Shown here: positions 1 to 6,191 of the stretch, one piece after another
How positions within the stretch are numbered: the stretch's first letter is position 1
Layout: every line of letters begins with the position of its first letter
Assembly (NCBI GenBank): GCA_035620975.1
Contig: DASPFV010000329.1
Coordinates: forward strand, 1 to 10,893
DNA from: DASPFV01 sp035620975
GTDB taxonomy: Bacteria > Acidobacteriota > Vicinamibacteria > Vicinamibacterales > 2-12-FULL-66-21
Length of the DNA stretch: 10,893 nucleotides
Reading direction: 5' to 3'
Translations under genes and position numbers: made by a program
The notes under the pieces: generated by a model
Database searches by the model: none
Told to the model about the DNA's origin: nothing
The model's input: only the letters and a program-made list of their open reading frames with translations

Positions 1-411
1 GCGCTCTGGGTCTTCTACGTGGGCGCGGTGGTCACGCTGTACGGCACCGTGTTCGCCTCGACTGCGGCGCACGCCCGCATCTACGCCGACGCTGTGCGGA
101 TCCTGGGACACTACCGCCGCGACGATGCCAGAAGCCGGCGACTCTGGCGGAACCGGTTCGTCGTGGTTCTGGCCGGAACCCCCGCCATCTTCTACTGGTT
201 CATCGAGTCACCGGTGCAGATGGTGGTGGCCGGGGGGATCGCGCAGGCGCTGCTGCTGCCGCTCCTCGGGCTGGCGGCCGTCTACCTGCGGCACAGGCAT
301 GTGCCTCCCGAGATTCAACCGTCGCCGTTCACCACCGTGATGCTGTGGATCTCGACGGCGGTGATGTTCGGGTTTGCGATCTACTACCTCGCCTCGACGC
401 TGGCGGGCTGA
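1..411 (+). CDS. Nramp-like divalent metal ion transporter, C-terminal part (5' end outside window)
   Basis: The reading frame is open from base 1 and ends with TGA at 409-411, giving the last 136 residues of a membrane protein. Four hydrophobic segments are visible, at about residues 2-20, 52-69, 73-96 and 110-134. They are separated by short basic loops such as HYRRDDARSRRLWRNR (37-52) and LRHRHVPPE. The first segment plus the following stretch (LYGTVFASTAAHARIYAD) resembles the late transmembrane helix of Nramp/MntH proton-coupled Mn/Fe transporters, which has a small-residue-rich helix followed by an AR..AD motif. The spacing of the remaining helices also fits. The metal-binding DPGN and MPH motifs lie in the missing N-terminal part, so the assignment rests on the C-terminus only and another LeuT-fold carrier is possible. 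The gene is convergent with the block to its right and shows no sign of belonging to it. The GTG at 19 is not the real start, since homologous-looking residues continue to the edge. Confidence 0.68.
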   Translation, partial: ALWVFYVGAVVTLYGTVFASTAAHARIYADAVRILGHYRRDDARSRRLWRNRFVVVLAGTPAIFYWFIESPVQMVVAGGIAQALLLPLLGLAAVYLRHRHVPPEIQPSPFTTVMLWISTAVMFGFAIYYLASTLAG

Positions 412-436
412 AGCCTCCGCCTGGAAGGCGGAAGCT
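412..436. terminator. Stem-loop between convergent genes; possible bidirectional terminator
   Basis: Immediately after the transporter stop codon, an 11-bp stem (412-422 with 426-436, one C/A mismatch at 415/433) closes on a 3-nt GGA loop. It ends 10 nt before the stop codon of the oppositely oriented esterase gene, so it can serve both transcripts. There is no clear T-run on either side, so strong intrinsic termination is not shown. The stem sequence (GCCTCCGCC / GGCGGAAGC) belongs to a family of similar palindromes seen again at 6098-6119, so it may be a dispersed repeat used as a terminator. Confidence 0.4.
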
Positions 437-445
437 CGCTGCCGC

Positions 446-1705
446 TCACTGAAACAACATCGGCGCGAACTCGGACAGGTAGATCCGCCAGTTGATCCAG
501 GTGTGTCCGCCCGGCGTTTCCTTGTAGACGGGTGCAAACCCCTGCTTCTCGAACAGATCCACCGTGGCCTTGGTCGTGTCCAGCACGAAGTCCTCTTTCC
601 CGGTCGCGAACCAGAGGAGCTTCAGACCCTTCTTCAGCGCGGGATCATTGAGCTTCGCCGCATTGGCCTTCGTCCACTCGTCGGCCGTGAGCGGCGGAAG
701 CGGAGGCGGAGTCCCGGGGGCTGCGGCGGGCGCGCCGCCCCGCCCGCCACGGCCCCCGCGGCCGGCCAACTCCGGAAACGCACCGAACAACCCCGAGCTG
801 TAGACGCCGATGTACGCGAACTTCTCCAGCCGCGGAAATGCCACGTGCAGCGCGTGGTTGCCGCCCATCGAGAGCCCTGCGATCGCGGTGTTGCTCCGAT
901 CGGTGAGCACGCGGTAGTGCTTTTCCACGTATGGCATCACGTCGCCCACGAAGTCCTTCACGAACTCCTCCGTGGCTGCCCGACCCACGACGCCTCCGGG
1001 CTGGTTCGTGCGGGTCGTGTGTCCCGCGGGCATGACGATGACCATCGGCCTGGCCTTCTTCGCGGCAATCAAGTTGTCCAGGATGAAGCTCGCGCGTCCG
1101 ACGGACGGCCAGGCGTCGTCGTTGTCGCCGGCTCCGTGCAGCAGATAGAACACCGGATACCGATCGCGGCCCATCTCGTAGCCCGGCGGGGTGTAGACGT
1201 GCATCCGGCGGAAGCGGCCCAGCGACTTCGAGTAGTACGTGACTTCCGCGACGGACCCGTGCGGCACGTCTCGGGTGTCGTAGAGGTCCGAGCCGGGAAC
1301 CACGACGAGGCTCCAGACGTTGTTGTTGGACTCACTGATAGCGGGGTTACGCGGATCGATGGTCGCGACTCCGTCGATGTTGAAGTTGTAGCGGTAGGCG
1401 CCCGGATCGATCGGTCCAAGGATGACTTCCCACACGCCGTTGTCACCCTTGGCCAGCTGGGTGTTCTGGCCGACGCCGGGGATGTCTCCAGCCGCCAGCC
1501 TGATGGCGTCGGCTTGCGGTGCATAGACGCGGAAGGCCACGCGGCGATCCGGTTGGACCTCGGGCGACACGAACTGGGGCGCCTGAGCACTGCCACGCCC
1601 GCCGCGACCCTCCTGGGGTGGAGGCGCCGCCGCGCGAGGGGCTTCCTGCGCATGAACCATGGGGGTAAGAGTCAGGGCCACCGCGACCAACAGGGCTGTT
1701 TTCAT
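446..1705 (-). CDS. Exported alpha/beta-hydrolase esterase with N-terminal E-set/CBM48-like domain (feruloyl / enterochelin esterase type)
   Basis: The product is 419 aa. Residues 1-19 form a Sec signal peptide (MKTALL.., hydrophobic core, then VHAQ). Residues about 45-140 look like an immunoglobulin-like E-set/CBM48 domain (RVAFRVYAPQADAIRL ... GVWEVILGPIDPGAYRYNF), the arrangement found ahead of CE1-type esterases. The esterase D/alpha-beta hydrolase domain follows at about 155-417. It has the oxyanion strand YLLHGAGD (188-194), the nucleophile elbow GLSMG with Ser279, a probable acid Asp372 in FATGKEDF, and His401 in GGHTW. The family hydrolyses carboxylic esters such as feruloyl/acetyl groups on polysaccharides, siderophore esters or acyl sugars; the substrate here is unknown. 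An Arg-Gly-Gly and Pro/Ala-rich insert (about 314-340) sits between the Ser and Asp motifs, and a shorter one (31-40) follows the signal peptide. The start is ATG 1705, supported by GAGG 7 nt upstream. It is the last gene of the minus-strand block. Confidence 0.85.
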   Translation of the reverse strand: MKTALLVAVALTLTPMVHAQEAPRAAAPPPQEGRGGRGSAQAPQFVSPEVQPDRRVAFRVYAPQADAIRLAAGDIPGVGQNTQLAKGDNGVWEVILGPIDPGAYRYNFNIDGVATIDPRNPAISESNNNVWSLVVVPGSDLYDTRDVPHGSVAEVTYYSKSLGRFRRMHVYTPPGYEMGRDRYPVFYLLHGAGDNDDAWPSVGRASFILDNLIAAKKARPMVIVMPAGHTTRTNQPGGVVGRAATEEFVKDFVGDVMPYVEKHYRVLTDRSNTAIAGLSMGGNHALHVAFPRLEKFAYIGVYSSGLFGAFPELAGRGGRGGRGGAPAAAPGTPPPLPPLTADEWTKANAAKLNDPALKKGLKLLWFATGKEDFVLDTTKATVDLFEKQGFAPVYKETPGGHTWINWRIYLSEFAPMLFQ

Positions 1706-1712
1706 GCGTGAA

Positions 1713-1716
1713 CCTC
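1713..1716 (-). promoter_or_regulatory. Ribosome binding site of the esterase gene
   Basis: GAGG on the minus strand, 7 nt before ATG 1705. It fixes the start at the signal-peptide methionine. The same frame is open far upstream through the palindromic repeat, but that extension has no gene-like content. Confidence 0.6.
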
Positions 1717-1725
1717 GATCGAAAG

Positions 1726-1791
1726 GCGGGGTCAGGTCTTGCATTGACGTACTAAAGGGCTTTAGTACGTCAATGCAAGACCTGACCCCGC
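1726..1791. repeat. REP-like perfect palindrome (32-bp arms around a 2-nt centre)
   Basis: Arm 1726-1757 is the exact reverse complement of arm 1760-1791, with GG (1758-1759) at the centre. The outer part of each arm contains GGGGTCAGGTCTTGCA and the inner part GACGTACTAAAG. As RNA this folds into one uninterrupted hairpin of about 31 bp on a 4-nt loop. From memory, GGGGTCAGGTCTTGCA-type palindromes recur in intergenic regions of many bacteria, often with REP-associated tyrosine (IS200-like) transposases. I call it REP-like on that basis; no transposase gene is in this window. It lies between the PVC-type dehydrogenase and the esterase, both on the minus strand. It could stabilise the upstream mRNA 3' end or weaken read-through. 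Confidence 0.85.
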
Positions 1792-1793
1792 AG

Positions 1794-1820
1794 AGTACGT
1801 CATTGCAAGACCTGACCCCG
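1794..1820. repeat. Third, direct copy of the REP-like arm
   Basis: These 27 nt match 1764-1790 (the right arm of the palindrome) at 26 positions; the only difference is T1803 in place of A1773. The copy lies 30 nt downstream of its partner and ends 10 nt before the stop codon of the PVC-type dehydrogenase. The element as a whole therefore reads inverted arm, arm, direct arm, which is the organisation of a composite REP/BIME cluster. Confidence 0.8.
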
Positions 1821-1830
1821 GTCCCCCCGG

Positions 1831-4440
1831 TTACCCCCCGCGGCCGCCGCGCCCGCCGACCAGCCGGGACAGCTCCTCCTCGGTCCAGGGGCGACGACGG
1901 CTCGACGTCATCCCTCGAACCTCCTTCACGTCCGCCGGAGCCACCGCCGACGCCGTGTGGCCCCATTCCCGGCGGATGTACGTCAGCACCGACGCGATCT
2001 GCTCGTCGGACAGCGTCGCGCCGAGCGGCGGCATCAGACCGACTGCCCCCTCCTTGCCCCCGATCACGATGCGGGCACCGACGCCGGGATCTCCCACCAC
2101 GTATCGCGAGTTGATCAAGGTCGGCGCGATCTTCTCGAGGCCCCGGCCGTCGGCCTGGTGACACGCGATGCAGAGATTTCTGTAAATCTCCTGCCCGGCG
2201 CTGTAGCGCTTCTGCTGCTCCGGCGTCAGCGGCACCACGACGACTGCCGGCGCCGGCTTGCCGGGCCAGGTCAGGCGGCCCGCGACCCGTTTCGCCACCG
2301 CGGCAAGCTCTCCGCCGCCACCCGCGAGGGCGTTCAGGCTCGAGGGTTCCTGCGACAGCGCGAGGACGCCCGCGGCGGCCGCGCCGCGACCCCGGCCTCC
2401 ACCGCCGCCGCCTCCCCCTCCCCGACCGCCGCCGCCGCCCTCCAGGCCCAGCTCGACTCCGCGAAGCAGCGCCATCCGCTGCCACATGGGACGACCCTCG
2501 TCAGCCGCGAAATCGAGCAGCCGGGTTGCCGTCTCTCCGTCCCGCGCGCGCGCCATCGTCGCGGCGAGCATCGTGACCGCCTCCCCGCGGGCCGACTCCT
2601 TCACGCTGCCCTGCAGCAGAACGCTCAGCACCTCGGATTCGAGACCGGCGAGCCCGCTGATCGCCGCGTCGACGATCATGGGATTCCGCGGGTCGGCACC
2701 TTCCCCCTTCAGAAGCGTGACGAGCGGCTCCACCCTCGCCGCCGGCGGCATGGCGCCGATCGAAGCCGTGAGCTGCAGGCGAACCATCCAGCTCCTGTCG
2801 TCCATGCGCGCGAGCGCAGACTTCAGGAGCGGGTGATCCGGCTCGCCGAGCCATCGCTCCGCGAGGCGGATCGCCGACGCGCGGACCTCAGGCGACGAAT
2901 CGCTCAGCGCCCGCTCGACCGCTGACGCCTCCAGGGCATCCAGGCCGTCGAGCGTCCACAGCGCATGGAGCCTGGTCCGGTAGTCGGCACTGCCGTGCGC
3001 AAGCGCCTTCAGGGCGTCCGCGATCGACTTGTCTCCTCGCTCGACGAGCACGCGCTGCGCCGTGTCGCGATGCCACCCGTTCGGATGCGAGAGCAGTTTC
3101 ACCAGTCCGGCGGAGGTCTCCTTCGACAATGACGGCCTCGGCGCGCGCTCGGTGGACTCGTGCACCACGCGCCAGATGCGGCCATGGGCCACCGGCAGCT
3201 CCAGGTTGTTCGTCTTGATGTAGTTCCGCAGGTAGTCGGTCCAGTACTGGCCGTCCTGGATCACGCCCCGATACATGTCGATGACGAACATGGTGCCGTC
3301 CGGACCCGCGAACAGGTTGACCGGGCGGAAGCGCTCGTCCGTCGACGCGAGGAACTCCCCCCTGTCGTAGGCGTTGCGCGCCGACAGGCGGCCCGCGCCG
3401 TCGTCCACGACCTCCAGCCGGTGCACCAGGTTGCCTGCGGACTCGGTGACGAATGCGTTCCCGTAGAGATCCTTCGGCAGCCGATCGCCACGGAAGATGA
3501 GCGGCGTGCCGGCCGAGACGTACGTCGTGAGCGTGCCATCCTCGCGGAGCACGCCCTCGCGGTAACCGCGGTTCACGCCGCGGGTCGGCCGAACCGGCCA
3601 CACCGTCATGTCCTCCGGATCCATCAGAATCTCGTACAGGCCGCGCGTCCGCACGACGTTCGGGTTCCGCATGTAGTACCGGGCCGGCAGGTAGTCGACG
3701 AACAGCGGCTGCTCGTTCCAGTTCCTGAAGATGCGTCCGGCGTCGTCCGAGCTCACGCCCCACTGGCCGCGGCTGAGCGTCGGCTGCACGCGGAACTCGC
3801 CGTTCTTCAGCTCGAGATGCCAGGTGTGCTCGCCCGTGTACATCACGTTGTCGAGGGCCCAGTGCAGGCTGTTCGCGTTGTGCTCGGGATTCCCCTCGAG
3901 CCGGCCGTAGTCCTTCCGGACGATCTCCTTCTCGTCGGCCACGAGGTCGCCGTTCGTATCGCGCGCCAGCCAGAGGTTCGGCGGTTCGCCCACCAGCACG
4001 CCCCGCTCGAGCACCTTCACCACGCGAGGCAGAATCAGCTTGTCCAGGAATACCGTGCGCTTGTCCATGCGCCCGTCGTCGTCCAGATCCTCGAGCACCG
4101 CCACGCGCCCGATCGGCTCGCGCGAATCGGTCCCCGAGGTGTCGGGCATGAAGCCCAGCATCTCGACTATCCACAGGCGCCCTTCGAGATCGACGTCCAT
4201 CGCCACGGGGTCGACGACCATCGGCTCGCTCGCGACGAGCTCCACGCGGTATCCGGGCGGCATGATGAACGTTTTCAGCTCGGCCTCGGGCGCGAGGGCA
4301 GGCGAGTCCGGCGCGACCTTCTGAACGGGCGGAGGCCACGCCCGCGCCTGCCAGGCCGCGGCGGCTTCGTAGCCCATGAGAGCCGTAATTACGAGGCCGG
4401 CGGCAGCTGCCGCCTTTCGGTAGGTCATAGAGCGTCGCAT
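1831..4440 (-). CDS. PVC-type membrane-bound dehydrogenase: beta-propeller, HEAT-like repeats and C-terminal cytochrome c
   Basis: The product is 869 aa from ATG 4440, or 865 aa from ATG 4428 (MTYRK). Neither start has a convincing ribosome binding site; both precede a signal peptide (AAAAAGLVITALMGYEAAAAW). Residues about 55-430 form a sorbosone/glucose-dehydrogenase-like propeller of the kind abundant in Planctomycetes and Acidobacteriota (FIMPPGYRVELVASEP, GRLWIVEM, NSLHWALDN, VTESAGNLVHRL, GPDGTMFVIDMYRGVIQ). Two EF-hand-like acidic loops, 118-129 (DLDDDGRMDKRT) and 161-172 (DTNGDLVADEKE), suggest calcium binding. Helical HEAT-like repeats span about 436-646. A Gly-rich linker (667-686) leads to a cytochrome c domain with heme motif CIACH (757-761) and probable axial Met803 in GLMPPLG. 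The protein ends in RGGRGG. It probably oxidises a carbohydrate or alcohol in the periplasm and passes electrons to its own heme; neither substrate nor cofactor (PQQ is possible) is proven. Hairpins in the preceding spacer suggest partly independent expression. Confidence 0.85.
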   Translation of the reverse strand: MRRSMTYRKAAAAAGLVITALMGYEAAAAWQARAWPPPVQKVAPDSPALAPEAELKTFIMPPGYRVELVASEPMVVDPVAMDVDLEGRLWIVEMLGFMPDTSGTDSREPIGRVAVLEDLDDDGRMDKRTVFLDKLILPRVVKVLERGVLVGEPPNLWLARDTNGDLVADEKEIVRKDYGRLEGNPEHNANSLHWALDNVMYTGEHTWHLELKNGEFRVQPTLSRGQWGVSSDDAGRIFRNWNEQPLFVDYLPARYYMRNPNVVRTRGLYEILMDPEDMTVWPVRPTRGVNRGYREGVLREDGTLTTYVSAGTPLIFRGDRLPKDLYGNAFVTESAGNLVHRLEVVDDGAGRLSARNAYDRGEFLASTDERFRPVNLFAGPDGTMFVIDMYRGVIQDGQYWTDYLRNYIKTNNLELPVAHGRIWRVVHESTERAPRPSLSKETSAGLVKLLSHPNGWHRDTAQRVLVERGDKSIADALKALAHGSADYRTRLHALWTLDGLDALEASAVERALSDSSPEVRASAIRLAERWLGEPDHPLLKSALARMDDRSWMVRLQLTASIGAMPPAARVEPLVTLLKGEGADPRNPMIVDAAISGLAGLESEVLSVLLQGSVKESARGEAVTMLAATMARARDGETATRLLDFAADEGRPMWQRMALLRGVELGLEGGGGGRGGGGGGGGGRGRGAAAAGVLALSQEPSSLNALAGGGGELAAVAKRVAGRLTWPGKPAPAVVVVPLTPEQQKRYSAGQEIYRNLCIACHQADGRGLEKIAPTLINSRYVVGDPGVGARIVIGGKEGAVGLMPPLGATLSDEQIASVLTYIRREWGHTASAVAPADVKEVRGMTSSRRRPWTEEELSRLVGGRGGRGG
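2383..2442 (-). repeat. Poly-Gly/Arg low-complexity tract in the PVC-type dehydrogenase
   Basis: Twenty codons (residues 667-686) encode almost only Gly with three Arg, then run into Ala residues. On the plus strand this is a CCG/CCT-rich run. It marks the hinge between the HEAT-like region and the cytochrome c domain. Such runs are prone to replication slippage and to assembly error, so the exact repeat number deserves caution. Confidence 0.8.
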
Positions 4441-4608
4441 TCGCGTCGTGCACACTGGGAACGTCCGGAGACCGGTTCCGGGCCTGACTTCTTCGTATGA
4501 GTCTCCGCGCTCGTTTTCGCGATTGGTGGCGTCCAGCCGGCGAGGCCTCCCCGCGGGCCACGGCGCTCCCACAAATTCTTGGATATTCCCGGTCGTCGCG
4601 CCTCGCGT

Positions 4609-4648
4609 GGGTGCCTCGGCACCCTCGATGCTTCACCGCATTGGTGAA
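4609..4648 (-). terminator. Two small hairpins downstream of the sugar dehydrogenase; possible terminator or attenuator
   Basis: Reading along the minus strand, the first hairpin starts 9 nt past the stop codon of the cytochrome c-sugar dehydrogenase gene: 6-bp stem 4643-4648 with 4632-4637, 5-nt loop. The second follows shortly after: 4618-4624 with 4609-4615, GGGTGC/GCACCC closed by a CGAG tetraloop, a thermodynamically stable form. No T-run follows. They lie in the 217-nt spacer 4441-4657, which holds no gene and no promoter I could defend. They suggest a transcript boundary or processing site between the two dehydrogenase genes. Confidence 0.3.
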
Positions 4649-4657
4649 AGACGGCCC

Positions 4658-6169
4658 TCAGGGCACCGGGACCATCCGAACCACCACGCCAGCCGTCGTA
4701 TCCGACAGTCGCTGGCCCGGGAGACTGAGCGAGACGTAGAACAGGCCGTCGGGACCGGTGATGATGTCGCGCACCCGGCCGTACTCGTTGAAGACGACCT
4801 CCTGGTGCGTGACCGTCCTGCCCGACACTTCCAGCCGGCGCAGCTGCTGCCCGCCCAGACCCGTCACGAAGAGGCTTCCCTTCCAGCCGGGATACTGCGG
4901 GCTGGAGGAGACGGCAATGCCGGCCGGAGCGATGGTCGGAGTCCAGTGGACCACGGGCGATTCCATGCCCTCCTGCTCGGACTTCGTGATCCCGGGCTGC
5001 AGCCCGTTCGAGACGACCGCCCAGCCGTAGTTCTTGCCAGGCTCGATCAGGTTCAGCTCGTCACCGCCGCGCGGGCCGTGCTCGCTCGCCCAGAGCCGGC
5101 CGCTCGAGTCGAAGGCCAGGCCCTGCGGGTTGCGATGACCGTAGCTCCAGATTGAGCCGAGCGCATCCGGACGGTTCACGAACGGATTGTCCTTTGGCAC
5201 GGAGCCGTCGTCGTTGACGCGATGGATCTTGCCGGCCGGCTTCGACAGGTCCTGCGCGTCCTCGGGCCGCCCCTTGTCGCCGATCGAGTAGTAGAGGTGC
5301 CCCTGGGCGTCGAACGCGAACCGGGAGCCGTAGTGGAAGTTCTGCGGCGTGTATGTCTCGGGCGGGCCTTTGAAGAGCACCTGCTGGTCGACCCACGCGT
5401 TGTCCTTGATTCTGCCGCGGATGATGACCGTGTTCGACGTCTTGTCAGGACCCGATTCCGAGAGCGACAGGTATATCCACCCGTTCTTCGCGTACTGGGG
5501 ATGCACCTCGACGTCGAACAGTCCGCCGTCCTGCACATGCCAGACCTCGGGGATCCCGGTGACCGGCGGCAGCATCCGGCCGTTTTCGACGATGCGCAGC
5601 CGGCCGGGCCGCTCGGTGATGAGCAGGCGGCCATCGGGCAGAAAGGCGAGACCCCAGGGCGTCTCGAGGTCCCTGGCAACCACTTCGAACCGGAGGGTTG
5701 CCTTCTCCGACTTCACGATCGCGCCCTGCGGATCGACCTTCGTCTCCGGCCTGCCTTTGGCCAGTCCGGCCTGCTCGCGAATGTGGAAAACCAGCTGCCG
5801 GATCTGCAGGTCGTCGAGGATGTCCTTGAACGCGATCATGGCGGTCCCGGGCCGGCCGTCCCGGATGCTGGCGGTGATGCTCGCGTCGTCGCCGCCGAAC
5901 TTCCACATCTCGTCCAGCAGGCTGCTCGCGGCTCCCCCTTCCAGCTTCGGCCCGTGGCACGAGGCGCAGTGCTGTGCGTACAGAGCGGCTGCCGGATTGC
6001 CGCCCCGCCCGCCGCGTCCGCGGCCCTGGCCCGGCGGCGTCTGCTCCGACCCGCCCGTCGGTTGGCCTGCGGGTGGCTGAAACTGCCACGCCAGGGCGCT
6101 TCCGCCAGAAGGCGGAAGCCAGAGCATGCTCACGAGCGCGACACCCAGGCGGAAGCTGCGCTTTCCCAT
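4658..6169 (-). CDS. Cytochrome c / PQQ-type soluble aldose (glucose/sorbosone) dehydrogenase fusion, exported
   Basis: The product is 503 aa. A signal peptide (MGKRSFRLGVALVSMLW...ALA) is followed by a Gly/Arg/Gln-rich linker (about 35-57). A cytochrome c domain spans about 60-135, with heme motif CASCH (68-72) and probable axial Met111 in GTAMIAF. A GSDH-family six-bladed propeller spans about 160-503: RDLETPWGLAFLPDGRLLITERPGRL, QDGGLFDVEVHP, FHYGSRFAFDAQGHLYYSIGD, SYGHRNPQGLAFD and EHGPRGGDELN. The family oxidises aldose sugars with PQQ and calcium in the periplasm; here the fused heme is the natural electron acceptor. A heme domain N-terminal to this fold is less usual than the stand-alone enzyme. 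The start is ATG 6169, which has AAAGGGGAG just upstream. GTG 6190 is an alternative (7 residues more) that would leave only 1 nt after the upstream stop, so translational coupling with that gene is likely either way. Confidence 0.87.
   Translation of the reverse strand: MGKRSFRLGVALVSMLWLPPSGGSALAWQFQPPAGQPTGGSEQTPPGQGRGRGGRGGNPAAALYAQHCASCHGPKLEGGAASSLLDEMWKFGGDDASITASIRDGRPGTAMIAFKDILDDLQIRQLVFHIREQAGLAKGRPETKVDPQGAIVKSEKATLRFEVVARDLETPWGLAFLPDGRLLITERPGRLRIVENGRMLPPVTGIPEVWHVQDGGLFDVEVHPQYAKNGWIYLSLSESGPDKTSNTVIIRGRIKDNAWVDQQVLFKGPPETYTPQNFHYGSRFAFDAQGHLYYSIGDKGRPEDAQDLSKPAGKIHRVNDDGSVPKDNPFVNRPDALGSIWSYGHRNPQGLAFDSSGRLWASEHGPRGGDELNLIEPGKNYGWAVVSNGLQPGITKSEQEGMESPVVHWTPTIAPAGIAVSSSPQYPGWKGSLFVTGLGGQQLRRLEVSGRTVTHQEVVFNEYGRVRDIITGPDGLFYVSLSLPGQRLSDTTAGVVVRMVPVP
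6098..6119. repeat. Perfect 9-bp stem-loop inside the signal-peptide region of the sugar dehydrogenase gene
   Basis: GCTTCCGCC (6098-6106) and GGCGGAAGC (6111-6119) are exact reverse complements around the 4-nt AGAA. The sequence lies 51-72 nt inside the coding region and is translated as part of the PPSGGSA segment just before the signal-peptide cleavage region. Similar palindromes occur in non-coding positions at 412-436 and, with a different core, at 8009-8030. Confidence 0.6.
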
Positions 6170-6191
6170 CTCCCCTTTCCCATCTCTCACG

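Noticed and set aside
374..1711. Long plus-strand open frame (445 codons) opposite the esterase gene
   Set aside because: Its translation is Arg/His/Val-rich with no domain or signal. It is the antisense shadow of a GC-rich gene with clear catalytic motifs on the other strand.
1731..1789. Divergent promoters inside the palindrome (TTGACG boxes on both strands)
   Set aside because: The only -10-like hexamers (TAGTAC, TTTAGT) give spacers of 13-15 nt, too short, and the boxes are a by-product of the repeat symmetry.
1726..1820. CRISPR array
   Set aside because: Only three arms, one of them inverted, with no spacers of regular size and no cas gene: a REP-like palindromic element, not an array.
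1706..2485. Upstream extension of the esterase frame through the palindromic repeat and into the dehydrogenase gene
   Set aside because: The extension is Arg/Gly-rich, overlaps the dehydrogenase coding sequence and translates the repeat. The signal peptide and ribosome binding site set the start at 1705.
3160..4500. Plus-strand open frame (446 codons) opposite the PVC-type dehydrogenase
   Set aside because: Antisense shadow: no recognisable motif, composition typical of complementary third-position GC bias.
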